Below, piece after piece: positions 33,728 to 44,634 of a DNA stretch of 64,000 nucleotides; position 1 is the first letter of the stretch; the number at the start of each line of letters is the position of its first letter. The notes below the pieces were generated by a model. The model saw nothing but the letters and a program-made list of their open reading frames with translations. It was not told the origin of the DNA and did no database searches. Source of the stretch: Erodium maritimum (Eukaryota > Streptophyta > Magnoliopsida > Geraniales > Geraniaceae); NCBI GenBank assembly GCA_963921825.1, contig OY997588.1:65988617-66052616 (forward strand), in the 5' to 3' direction. The position numbers were made by a program, and so were the translations under genes.

Positions 33728-36700
33728 TTAAATTTTCCTGTTTTTCGCAGGTTTGACTGACGTTGACAAGAAGTGGTTATTACAGTCTACCCCCCTTAAA
33801 GGAATTTCGTCCGCGAAATTTAAAACAGACGTACCTCGGGAGTCGAACAGGCCGGGATACTTCGCGCGAACCTCGTCCTCGCGTTCCCACGTCGACTCAG
33901 CTCCGTGATGTTTCCACTGCACTCGGACCAAGCGGATAATCTTGCCTCCCCGCAGAATCTGCTGCCGTGTGTCCATGATCCGAATCGGCTGCTCCTCATA
34001 GGAGACATCATCAGCCACCTCGATATCAGTCCACTCGATGACGTGGGATGGGTCTGCGTTGTACTGCCGTAACTGGGATACGTGGAAGACGTTATGTACT
34101 CTCCCAAGCTGCGGTGGCAACGCCAGACGATAAGCCACGGCTCCCACTCTGTCTAAGATCTGGAACGGGCCTATGTACCTCGGAGCCAACTTTCCCCCGC
34201 TGCGCCTGAACCGCACCAGCCCCTTCCTCGGGCTCACCTTCAGGAACACGTGATCCCCGACTGCAAACTCAAGAGGTCGACGTCGCCTGTCTGCATAACT
34301 CTTCTGCCGGCTCTGCGCGGTCCTCAACTGATCGCGGATCAATGTGACCTTCTCCGTCGTCTCTCTGACAAGATCTGGCCCCAGCAGACTCTTGTCCCCC
34401 ACCTCTGCCCAGCATACTGGTGACCGACACGGCCTACCATACAACGCTTCGAACGGTGCCATCCCGATACTGGCCTGGAAGCTGTTGTTGTAGGCGAACT
34501 CGGCCAATGGTAGGTGGGTCTCCCAAGATCCCCTGAAATCCAGCACACATGCTCGCAGCATGTCCTCCAAGATCTGAATGGTACGCTCAGACTGACCGTC
34601 TGTCTGAGGATGATGTGCTGTGCTGAGTAGGATCTCTGTCCCCAGTGCCTTCTGCAGACTCGGCCAGAACCTGGACGTGAAGCGGGGATCCCTGTCAGAC
34701 ACTATCGACACCGGGACCCCGTGGAGGCGCACTATCTCCTGGATATACAGACTGCTCAACTTGTCGACCGGGTCTGTCATCCTCATAGCCAGAAAGTGGG
34801 CCGACTTGGTCAACCGGTCGACTACCACCCACACGGCGTCGTTTCCCTTGGGCGATCTCGGTAGTCCACACACGAAATCCATCGTAATGTGCTCCCACTT
34901 CCACTGAGCAATCGGTAGTGGCTGTAACAATCCCGCGGGACGCTGATGCTCTGCCTTCACCTGCTGACAGACAAGGCATCTCGACACAAACTCTGCGACT
35001 GCTCTCCTCATGCCGCGCCACCAGTAGTGCCTCCTGAGGTCACGGTACATCTTGGTGCCCCCCGGATGCACTACGAGACGCGAATGGTGTGCCTCTCGTA
35101 ACACGGCATCTCTACAGTTAACTGGTACGAACAGCCCCCCGCGGTACCGTAGTCCCCAATCAGTACTGTCCTGCCAGCCCACCACCTCGTCACCCCTGAC
35201 GACTCTCTCGCGGATCTCTGATGCTTCGACGTCCTCCCTCTGCGCCTCCAACACTTGGGCAAGTAGTGAGGGCTGAGCCACTAGGGAGCACATGGCAACA
35301 CCGCCAGTAACCTCCTCTAGCTCAAGCCCGAATGTGCTCAGCTCCCCCATCATGTCCCACTCTCGGACAGATATGCTGGCGAGGCTCGGAGCCGACTTCC
35401 TACTCAAGGCGTCGGCGACAACGTTCGCCTTGCCTGGGTGGTAGTGTAGCTCGAAGTCGTACTCCTCGAGTAGTTCCATCCATCGTCGCTGACGCATGTT
35501 CAGGTCTCGCTGGGAAAATATGTACTTGAGGCTCTTGTGATCCGAGAACACCTGAAACCCCTCGCCGTACAGATAATATCGCCAGCTCTTTAGCGCAAAC
35601 ACGACTGCTGCTAGCTCCAAGTCGTGGGTAGGATAGTTGCGCTCGTGTATCTTCAACTGCCTGGAGCCATAAGCCACAACTCTGCCCGACTGCATCAGCA
35701 CGCAACCCAGTCCCTCTCCGGATGCATCGCAGTAAACATCATAGCCAAACCCTCGTTCGGGCACCACTAACACTGGAGCTGTAGTCAGTCGAGTCTTCAA
35801 CTCCGCGAACGCATGCTCACAGTCATCTGTCCACACGAACCCAACACCCTTGCGCGTTAACAGAGTCATCGGTGCGGCTAGTCGTGCAAAATCCTGGACA
35901 AATCGCCTATAGTAGCCTGCCAATCCCAGAAAGCTGCGGATCTCGAAAACACTCGTGGGCCGTGCCCACTTCGAGACCGCGTCGATCTTCGACGGATCGA
36001 CCAGGATACCGTCACGGGATACGATGTGGCCGAGGAATCTCACCTCAGAGAGCCAGAACTCGCACTTCTCCCGGTTGGCATATAGCTGGTGCTCGCGCAG
36101 TACGGTCAGAACAACCCTCAGATGTGCCTCATGCGCCGCCTCGTTCTGCGAATATATTAGGATGTCGTCCACGAACACCACCACAAACTGATCCAGGTAC
36201 GGCCGGAAGATGCTGTTCATCAGGTCCATGAACGCTGCTGGCGCGTTCGTCAGTCCGAATGGCATCACCAGGAACTCGTAATGCCCATAGCGTGTCCGGA
36301 ATGCAGTCTTTGCGACGTCTCCCTCACGGACTCGCAACTGATAATAACCGGATCGCAGATCGATCTTCGAGAAGTGAGTCGCCCCTCTCAACTGGTCAAA
36401 CAAGTCATCGATCCTCGGCATCGGGTACCGGTTCTTCACCGTAACCCGGTTCAGCTTCCGGTAATCTATACACATCCGTAGCTCTCCACTCTTCTTCTTC
36501 ACGAAGAGTGCTGGTGCTCCCCACGGCGATGCACTCAGACGGATAAACCCCTTCTGCTGAAGCTCCTCCAGTTGACGCTTCAGCTCAGTCAACTCTGCTG
36601 GCGCAAACCTGTAAGGCGCCATCGATATCGCCGCCGTTCCCGGCACTAGGTCAATCCCGAACTCCACCTCACGAATCGGTGGCAGCCCGCTCAACTCCTC

Positions 36701-38356
36701 AGGAAAGACCTCGGGGAACTCGCATACCACTCTCGGTAACTCTCGGCTCTGCACAGCCGGTACTTCCTCCTCTGCGGACAACGCCGACAGGAGGACCCCA
36801 CTCTTACTCCCCAGCACGCACGTCACCTTCGTACCACCCACTGTCACTGTCACTCGTCGTCTGTAGCAATCGATGTTGGCTCGGTACCTCGACAACCAAT
36901 CCATACCCAAAATCACATCAAAGGTAGTCATCCCCAACACGAGAAGGTCACCAGGGCAAGGACAGTCTGCGACTCTAATCTCGCAGGCACGACATACTCT
37001 AGTCAACGATGCACCACCCCCAACTGGGGTGTCCAGGCATAGGGGTGGACTCAACGGCTCTAAGCTCAACCCCAACCTCTCAGCACAACCCGACGAAATA
37101 AAAGAGTGCGATGCCCCGGTATCAAACAAGAACAAAGCCCATAAATGATACAACAAACACGTACCCTGGATGGTCTCACGGCACGTGCTAGGTCCTGGGG
37201 CTCTGGAGTCGGTGACTGCATATACTCTCCCCTGCGAGGCCTGCTGCCTCTGACCCTGCGCACTGGCTGCTGGATACCCGTGACTCTGCTGCTGTCTCGG
37301 AATTGGTGCGCTCGTAGACGGCCGTGATGATCTCGGCTGCTGACCCTGTCGAGGGCGACCTCTGGGCGACTGTACTGTCCGCGACTGCTGCGGTCGCTGC
37401 ACTGATGTCTCCCCCAACTGCTCTCGGCACCATGCCATAGTGTGACCGGCCCGGCCGCATCGGTAACAGCTGATCTCATCAGCCCTTGACCCCGAGCCCT
37501 GGCCTGTCCGGCTAGTAGCTGGTACTGCCGCGGTTCCTCCCCTCGTCGGACAGTCTCGCTGTAAGTGGTCTGGCTGCCCGCAGTGATAGCATGACGGCCT
37601 CCTCTCTGAGGCGACTGGCCCTACTGATGCCACTGACCCCTGCTGTCTCGATCCACTCTGATGAGGCGGTGGTCGGAAGGATCCCGCGGTCCTCTGCCTC
37701 CGCGAGTCTCGTGAGTCTGACGGCCCTGCCCAACTGATCGGCCGAGGTCGGACCTCACGGCTCCTGACTGCATCCCTGGCGCCCTGCTCTACTGTAGCTG
37801 CGGTGTCCACGAGGTCGGTATACTTCCGTATCCTCAAGGCGAGAACCTGGTTCCGGATGCCCAGCCTCAGTCCGTCCTGGAACCGCAGGCAACGGTTCGC
37901 CTCGCTCGTCACCATCTCAGGCGCGAATCTGGCCAAGGCTGTGAACCTGGCTTCGTACTCTCCTACCGTCATCCCCCCTTGCTCCAGGTCTAAGAACTGC
38001 CGATGTCGCTCCAGCCGAGCCGACTCGGGGAAGTACTGTGCCATGAATACCTCCTGGAATACGCTGTAGTCGTATCCGACCGTGTCCTTCACCCGCCCCC
38101 ACCAGTGGTAGGCGCTGTCTCTCAGCTGATGGGCCGCGAAGGACACTCTCCGACGGCCATCCTCGACACCCGATGTGTCCAAGTCTCGTGTGACCTGCTC
38201 TATCCATCGCTCAGCCAGGTCGGGATTCGGCTCCCCGACAAAAACAGGTATCCCGAGCTTCAGGAAATCTAGTAGCGCTCGGGAGGTAAGATCCTCTGTC
38301 TGAGCGGCCCTCACCGGGACTGCGGCTGCCTCTGGTGCTGGCGAAGCCGACTCTCA
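33728..38356 (-). CDS. Chromovirus gag-pol polyprotein (main part)
   Basis: The open frame of 1528 codons from 38314 encodes the rest of gag (about residues 10-180), CCHC knuckles at 242-255 and 283-296, an aspartic protease with FDTGASHSF near 397-405, and reverse transcriptase with FVDD near 714-717. RNase H ([13 protein letters not shown]) follows, then integrase with its HHCC zinc region and DFVCGLP core. A chromodomain-like end ([20 protein letters not shown]) closes the protein. The true start is at 57730, beyond the copia insertion. Just upstream of 38314 there is an in-frame TGA at 38354-38356, which looks like a CGA-to-TGA change. The frame runs through the purine tract and 19 codons into the LTR before TAA at 33728. 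The coding part is otherwise intact. Confidence 0.95.
33785..33799 (-). other. Polypurine tract of the chromovirus
   Basis: On the element strand it reads TTAAGGGGGGTAGAC directly before the TGTAATAACC start of the 3' LTR. It primes plus-strand synthesis in this family. It also lies inside the open gag-pol frame. Confidence 0.85.
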
Positions 38357-38530
38357 GCTGGCGATGATCGCCACCAAACTCTGAACGGTCCTGGTAAGCT
38401 CATCCAGGGCAGTCATCACTGGAGGGTCCGCGACTGGCGGAACACTGGGGGTGCCTGCAGACGGCCCCGCATCACTCCTCCTGTCTTCTCCGACAGGAGT
38501 ACCCTGTGCCTCCGCATAGTCGGCGGGCTC

Positions 38531-40206
38531 TGTTGGGTCTCGATGGAGGGTATGAACACATACTTGCAGCGGAAATAACTCGAGACCATGTCATAGAACA
38601 CTACCAAATATTAGATACACAAGAGAATAAACAATATGGATGTTTCCTTACCAACTAGTTCAAGAAAAGGAAGAGAACACCAAAGAAACGATGATCGGCT
38701 TGAGTCTCCAAGACGCCTACGTATCCAAATGGAATCAAAGCCACGTAGTTCTTCTTTAGATGACTCAAGAACACAACAAGAGGGGGGAAAAGTGCCAAAC
38801 TCGAAATTGTAGTGTGAGAGGGAGAGAAGTTGTGTTTCTATTCTTGTCTTATGATTTGTTGTAGGAAAAAGATGACTTAAACCATCAACAACCATCAAGG
38901 ACAAGTAAGGTGTGAAGCATGGTGTGAAGTAAGACAAGCATGGTGCTAAGTATGGCAAGACAAGATGGGTTAGGTGGTGAATCACCAACACCTTAATCCT
39001 TGTCTTGCTTACTTAGTACTAATTAATCAAGACTTGATTAATTAGTTCCATGGGCCTTGGTTGCATGGGCCTTTCATGGGCCTCTTGGAACATGGCCCAT
39101 GGCCATTCCCAACGAGGTCCCGTGACGTGCTCATCGCCTCCAAGCCTTCCATACCGGAAATGTCCAACATTATCCGACGCGATCAATCCCAAGACTCCAA
39201 GCCTTGTCTTGATCCGTAATGTCCTATTCACTTACGGGCACATGACCCAAAACCCAGTTTTGGTCATGTCCCGAGACAACTCTCTTTTGGCCATTCTCCA
39301 TAAATGTGTCAATGAGTTTCATCCTTCGGTGTGACCCTTAGGTCTATGCATGTCGATAGATCAACGTAAAATCCCATTTTACTTGATCCTATATAAGTGG
39401 CAACTAACGAGACTTTAGTATTGCCTGACACTACATAGCGAATCGAACCAATCGATTCTAACCTTTCCGTCCTCCCTGTCATTATCCTTTTATCTCCGAT
39501 ATCCTGATTGAGATAAGGCATAGAGCCGTCATCCTTATTATTCTCAATCACTGTTCCTTGATATGTGAGATGACTGAATATATGATACCTAGTATCATGT
39601 GCATGGCCATGCTATTCTTTCAGTCACTCTCGATCAAGCGGCCGAGAACCGATATCTTTCCCATACCTCAGTATGAGGGATAAATCCCTTAGCCGTCTTT
39701 CGTGTCACTCATGCAACCCGTCCCCAAGCCAATCCTGGCCGTTATGGAAGCCCTGTTACGGACAACGTTAGGCTCAGGTCAAACTTAGTTGTTGACTGCA
39801 TAGTGATCACAAAGACTCCTTGGTCTAAGGATACATGACAAGCTACGACACTGAATATGTTAATGACTCAATCTATGGCACATATTCAGGGCGGGTCGTC
39901 CAATATCATGTCCCACATGATATCTATGATCAGACTCCGGAATCCCATTCCAATGACTAACAGAACGTAAGCCATGAAGAGCCATCTTTCATACTAGTCG
40001 CTTCTAGTGAAGCTTTATTGACTAGGGACCCATCGAGTGTGATCCATCTCGATCTATGGTTCTATTCGCATGGTGGGCATAGATCAGAAATCACATCGAT
40101 ATATTACTCCAACACATAAGTAATAGAAAGCCGCTTTAATCTTATTGCTAATGATGATATATACATTTGGACATTTATGATTGAACTACGGGCACTAAGA
40201 CTAACA
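38531..40206 (-). repeat. 3' LTR of Copia-A (1676 bp)
   Basis: It runs TGTTAGTC...CCCAACA on the element strand. No difference from 55945-57620 was seen by eye. The polypurine tract AAGTGGGAGAT (40207-40217) adjoins it. Confidence 0.95.
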
Positions 40207-40220
40207 ATCTCCCACTTGCC

Positions 40221-40898
40221 CTAGTTCCAATCTAAACTCCAATCTATTCCCATTGACCTTACATGCCTCTCATGTTTAGGCAACGATAGTGCCTTAGTCA
40301 ACGGGTCGGCTATGTTATCATCAGTTGCAATATAGGTGATCTTCACATCGCCTCGGTTCAGTATCTCTCTGATGAGGTGATATCGCCGCAGTACATGTTT
40401 GGATTTGTTATGCGATCTGGGCTCTTTAGCTTGCGCAATAGCCCCTGTGTTGTCGCAAAATAGGTTCACCGGGCTGGATGGGTTTTTGATTACACCCAAC
40501 CCTGCCGTGAACTTCCTAATCCACACAGCCTCCTTGGCCGCCTCTGCAGCCGCTATGTACTCGGCCTCTGTCGTGGAGTCAGCGACGGTGTCTTGCTTCA
40601 CGCTCTTCCAGCTGAAAGCTCCGCCATTCAGCGTGAACACATATCCTGACTGACTTCTAAAGTCATCTGGATCTGTCTGGAAACTAGCGTCTACATATCC
40701 ATTAACAACTAGTTCAGAATCATCTTTTCCCCCGTACACTAGAAACGCGTCCTTAGTTCTTCTCAAATATTTGAGAATCGCTTTGACCGCTATCCAGTGT
40801 TCCTCACCAGGGTTAGACTGATGTCTGCTGGTACAACTCAAGGCATATGAGACATCCGGTCTCGTGCATATCATGGAATACATGATCGATCCTACCGC
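40221..40898 (-). CDS. Copia-A RT end and RNase H (part 3)
   Basis: The frame resumes after the solo LTR as VGSIMYSMICTRPDVSYAL and covers RNase H (NGYVDASFQTDPDDFRSQSG, then STTEAEYIAAAEAAKEAVW). It ends MGIDWSLDWN with the stop at 40221-40223, immediately before the purine tract. It is 225 codons plus stop. Confidence 0.95.
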   Translation of the reverse strand, partial: AVGSIMYSMICTRPDVSYALSCTSRHQSNPGEEHWIAVKAILKYLRRTKDAFLVYGGKDDSELVVNGYVDASFQTDPDDFRSQSGYVFTLNGGAFSWKSVKQDTVADSTTEAEYIAAAEAAKEAVWIRKFTAGLGVIKNPSSPVNLFCDNTGAIAQAKEPRSHNKSKHVLRRYHLIREILNRGDVKITYIATDDNIADPLTKALSLPKHERHVRSMGIDWSLDWN

Positions 40899-40903
40899 CG
40901 AAG

Positions 40904-42590
40904 TGTTGGGTCTCGAGGTAGGGTTGGAGATGAACCAACTCGCAGCGGAAAATAAATGAAAACCAAGAGACAATTAGAACCATGAAACAACTAACAAAGA
41001 ATGGATTAACAAGAGAAAAATTCAGCACTAGTTCTTACCAAAACAAGAACACCGGGTAACGAATGATTGGCTTGAGTCTCCAAGACGCCTACGTATCCAC
41101 ATGGGAATCAAAGCCACGTAGTTCTTCTCTTTGAGGACTCAAGAACACAAAAATGGAGGAGGAAACTAGCCAAACCCGAAATGGCCATGGAAGAGGGAGA
41201 GAAAATGTGTTTCCTATTCTTGTCTTGTGTTTGTTATGTTGAAAAAAGATGACTTAAACATAACAAAACCCATACTTGTCCAACTAAAGGCATGGGACAA
41301 GTATGGTGTCAAGTAAGGTGTAAATAGGACAAGTATGGCAAGACAAGATTGGGTTAGGTGGTGAATCACCAACACCTTAATCTTTGTCTTGCTTACTTAG
41401 TACTAATTAATCAAGACTTGATTAATTAGTTCCATGGGCCTTGGTTGCATGGGCCTTTCATGGGCCTCTTGGAACATGGCCCGTGGCCATTTCTAACGAG
41501 GTCCCGTGATTCGCTCATCGCCTCCATGCCTTCCATACCGGAAATGTCCAACATTATCCGACGCGATCAATCCCAAGACTCCAAGCCTTGTCTCGATCCG
41601 TAAAGTCCTATTCACTTACGGGCACATGACCCAAAACCCAGTTTTGGTCATGTCCCGAGACAACTCCCTTTTGGCCATTCTCCATAAATGTGTCAATGAG
41701 TTTCATCCTCCGGTGTGACCCTTAGGTTTATGCATGTCAATAGATCAACGTAAAATCCCATTTTACTTGATCCTATTTAAGTGGCAACTAACGAGACTTT
41801 AGTATTGCCTGACACTACATAACGAATCGACCCTGTCGATTCTAACCTTTCCGTCGTCCCTGTCATTATCCTTTTATCTCCGATATCCTGATTGAGATAA
41901 GGCATAGAGCCGTCATCCTTATTATTCTCAATCACCGTTCCTTGATATGTGAGATGACTGAAGATATGATACCCAGTATCATGTGCATGGCCATGCTATT
42001 CTTCCAGTCACTCTCGATCAAGTGGCCGAGAACCGATATCTTTCCCATACCTTAGTATGAGGGATAAATCCCTTAGCCGTCTTTCGTGTCACTCATGTAG
42101 CCCGTCCCCAAGCCAATCCTGGCCGTTATGGAAGCCCTGTTACGGACAACGTTAGGCTCAGGTCAAACTCAGTTGTTGACTACATAGCGATCACAAAGAC
42201 TCCTTGGTCTAAGGATACATGACAAGCTACAACACTGAATATGTTCATGACTTAATCTATGGCACATATTCAGGGCGGGTCGTCCAATATCATGCCCCAC
42301 ATGATATCTATGATCAGACTCCGGAATCCCATTCCAATGACTAACAGAACGTAAGCCATAAAGAGCCATCTTTCATACTAGTCGCTTCTAGTGAAACTTT
42401 GTTGACTAGGGACCCATCGAGTGTGATCTATCTCGATCTATGGTTCTATTCGCATGGTGGGCATAGATCAGAGCACACATCGATATATTACTCCAACACA
42501 TAAGTAATATAAAGCCGCTTTAATTTTATTGCTAACGATGATATATACATTTGGACATTTAGGATTGAACTACGGGCACTAAGACTAACA
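40904..42590 (-). mobile_element. Solo LTR of a Copia-B-type element inside Copia-A
   Basis: A 1687-bp LTR flanked by perfect CGAAG (40899-40903 and 42591-42595), inserted in the RT coding region of Copia-A. It resembles the Copia-B LTRs but differs from them at scattered positions, so it comes from a separate insertion. Its internal part was removed by LTR recombination after it landed in Copia-A. Confidence 0.95.
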
Positions 42591-42928
42591 CGAAGCGTAT
42601 GGGATTCGCATCATTCTTTTCAGCTCATCAGGTGTCTTAGGACACTGAGTCTTGCTGAGATGAACGCCATGACGTGCGGGTAAGAGTCCTTTCTTGGAAT
42701 CAAGCATTGAGAACCTACTCAATACCTTGTTCACATAGGTGCTTTGACTTAAACCCAAGACCCTCTTGGTGCGATCTCTATATATCTTAATCCCTAAGAT
42801 ATAAGCAGCATCGCCTAAGTCCTTCATTGAGAAACACTTCCCTAACCAAGCTTTAGTCTCGTGCAAGGTTGGGATGTCGTTTCCAATGAGTAGTATGTCA
42901 TCGACATACAACACCAGAAAGGTAATCA
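42591..42928 (-). CDS. Copia-A reverse transcriptase, middle part
   Basis: It continues the frame from 51382 and contains the catalytic box in ITFLVLYVDDILLIGND, then KAWLGKCFSMKDLGDAAYIL, ending KRMMRIPYAS at the solo-LTR insertion. It is 111 codons once the TSD copy is removed. Confidence 0.9.
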
Positions 42929-44616
42929 TGTTGGGTCTCGAGGTAGGGTTGGAGATGAACCAACTCGCAGCGGAAAATCAATGAAAACCAAGAGACAATT
43001 AGAACCATGAAACAACTAACAAAGAATGGATTAACAAGAGAAAAATTCAGCACTAGTTCTTACCAAAACAAGAACACCGGTTAACGAATGATTGGCTTGA
43101 GTCTCCAAGACGCCTACGTATCCACATGGGAATCAAAGCCACGTAGTTCTTCTCTTTGAGGACTCAAGAACACAAACATGGAGGTGGAAACTAGCCAAAC
43201 CCGAAATGGCCATGGAAGAGGGAGAGAAAATGTGTTTCCTATTCTTGTCTTGTCTTTGTTATGTTGAAAAAAGATGACTTAAACATAACAAAACCCATAC
43301 TTGTCCAACTAAAGGCATGGGACAAGTATGGTGTCAAGTAAGGTGTAAATAGGACAAAGTATGGCAAGACAAGATTGGGTTAGGTGGTGAATCACCAATG
43401 CCTTAATCCTTGTCTTGCTTACTTAGTACTAATTAATCAAGACTTGATTAATTAGTTCCATGGGCCTTGGTTGCATGGGCCTTTCATGGGCCTCTTGGAA
43501 CATGGCACGTGGCCATTTCCAACGAGGTCCCGTGATTCGCTCATCGCCTCCATGCCTTCCATACCGGAAATGTCCAACATTATCCGATGCGATCAATCCC
43601 AAGACTCCAAGCCTTGTCTCGATCCGTAAAGTCCTATTCACTTACGGGCACATGATCCAAAACCCAGTTTTGGTCATGTCCCGAGACAACTCCCTTTTGG
43701 CCATTCTCCATAAATGTGTCAATGAGTTTCATCCTCCGGTGTTACCCTTAGGTTTATGCATGTCAATAGATCAACGTAAAATCCCATTTTACTTGATCCT
43801 ATTTAAGTGGCAACTAACGAGACTTTAGTATTGCCTGACACTACATAACGAATCGACCCTATCGATTCTAACCTTTCCGTCGTCCCTGTCATTACCCTTT
43901 TATCTCCGATATCCTGATTGAGATAAGGCATAGAGTCGTCATCCTTATTATTCTCAATCACCGTTCCTTGATATGTGAGATGACTGAAGATATGATACCC
44001 AGTATCATGTGCATGGCCATGCTATTCTTCCAGTCACTCTCGATCAAGTGGCCGAGAACCGATATCTTTCCCATACCTTAGTATGAGGGATAAATCCCTT
44101 AGCCGTCTTTCGTGTCACTCATGTAGCCCGTCCCCAAGCCAATCCTGGCCGTTATGGAAGCCCTGTTACGGACAACGTTAGGCTCAGGTCAAACTCAGTT
44201 GTTGACTACATAGCGATCACAAAGACTCCTTGGTCTAAGGATACATGACAAGCTACAACACTGAATATGTTCATGACTTAATCTATGTCACATATTCAGG
44301 GCGGGTCGTCCAATATCATGTCCCACATGATATCTATGATCAGACTCCGGAATCCCATTCCAATGACTAACAGAACGTAAGCCATAAAGAGCCATCTTTC
44401 ATACTAGTCGCTTCTAGTGAAGCTTTGTTGACTAGGGACCCATCGAGTGTGATCTATCTCGATCTATGGTTCTATTCGCATGGTGGGCATAGATCAGAGC
44501 ACACATCGATATATTACTCCAACACATAAGTAATATAAAGCCGCTTTAATTTTATTGCTAACGATGATATATACATTTGGACATTTATGATTGAGCTACG
44601 GGCACTAAGACTAACA
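42929..44616 (-). repeat. 3' LTR of Copia-B (1688 bp)
   Basis: Matches 49694-51381 except for about two substitutions. The purine tract follows at 44617. Confidence 0.95.
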
Positions 44617-44634
44617 ATCTCCCACTTGCCCTAG

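Larger units (their letters stand above)
30832..33784 (-). repeat. 3' LTR of the chromovirus (2953 bp)
   Basis: On the element strand it starts TGTAATAACC and ends GGGCGTGACA. It carries a 23-bp tandem duplication near 32870-32905, in a CCGGCCGGCC-rich stretch, that is absent from the 5' LTR. It also contains the last 19 codons of the gag-pol frame. Confidence 0.95.

Noticed and set aside
35872-37479. Several 60-137 aa ORFs on both strands under the chromovirus pol
   Set aside because: They are alternative frames of GC-rich gag-pol coding sequence with no independent signal.
43460-43828. 122-aa plus-strand ORF, repeated at 50225-50593, with shorter relatives at 39050, 41506 and 56464
   Set aside because: They are antisense frames of the copia LTRs, present only because the LTR is repeated. 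No domain and no start context support a gene.
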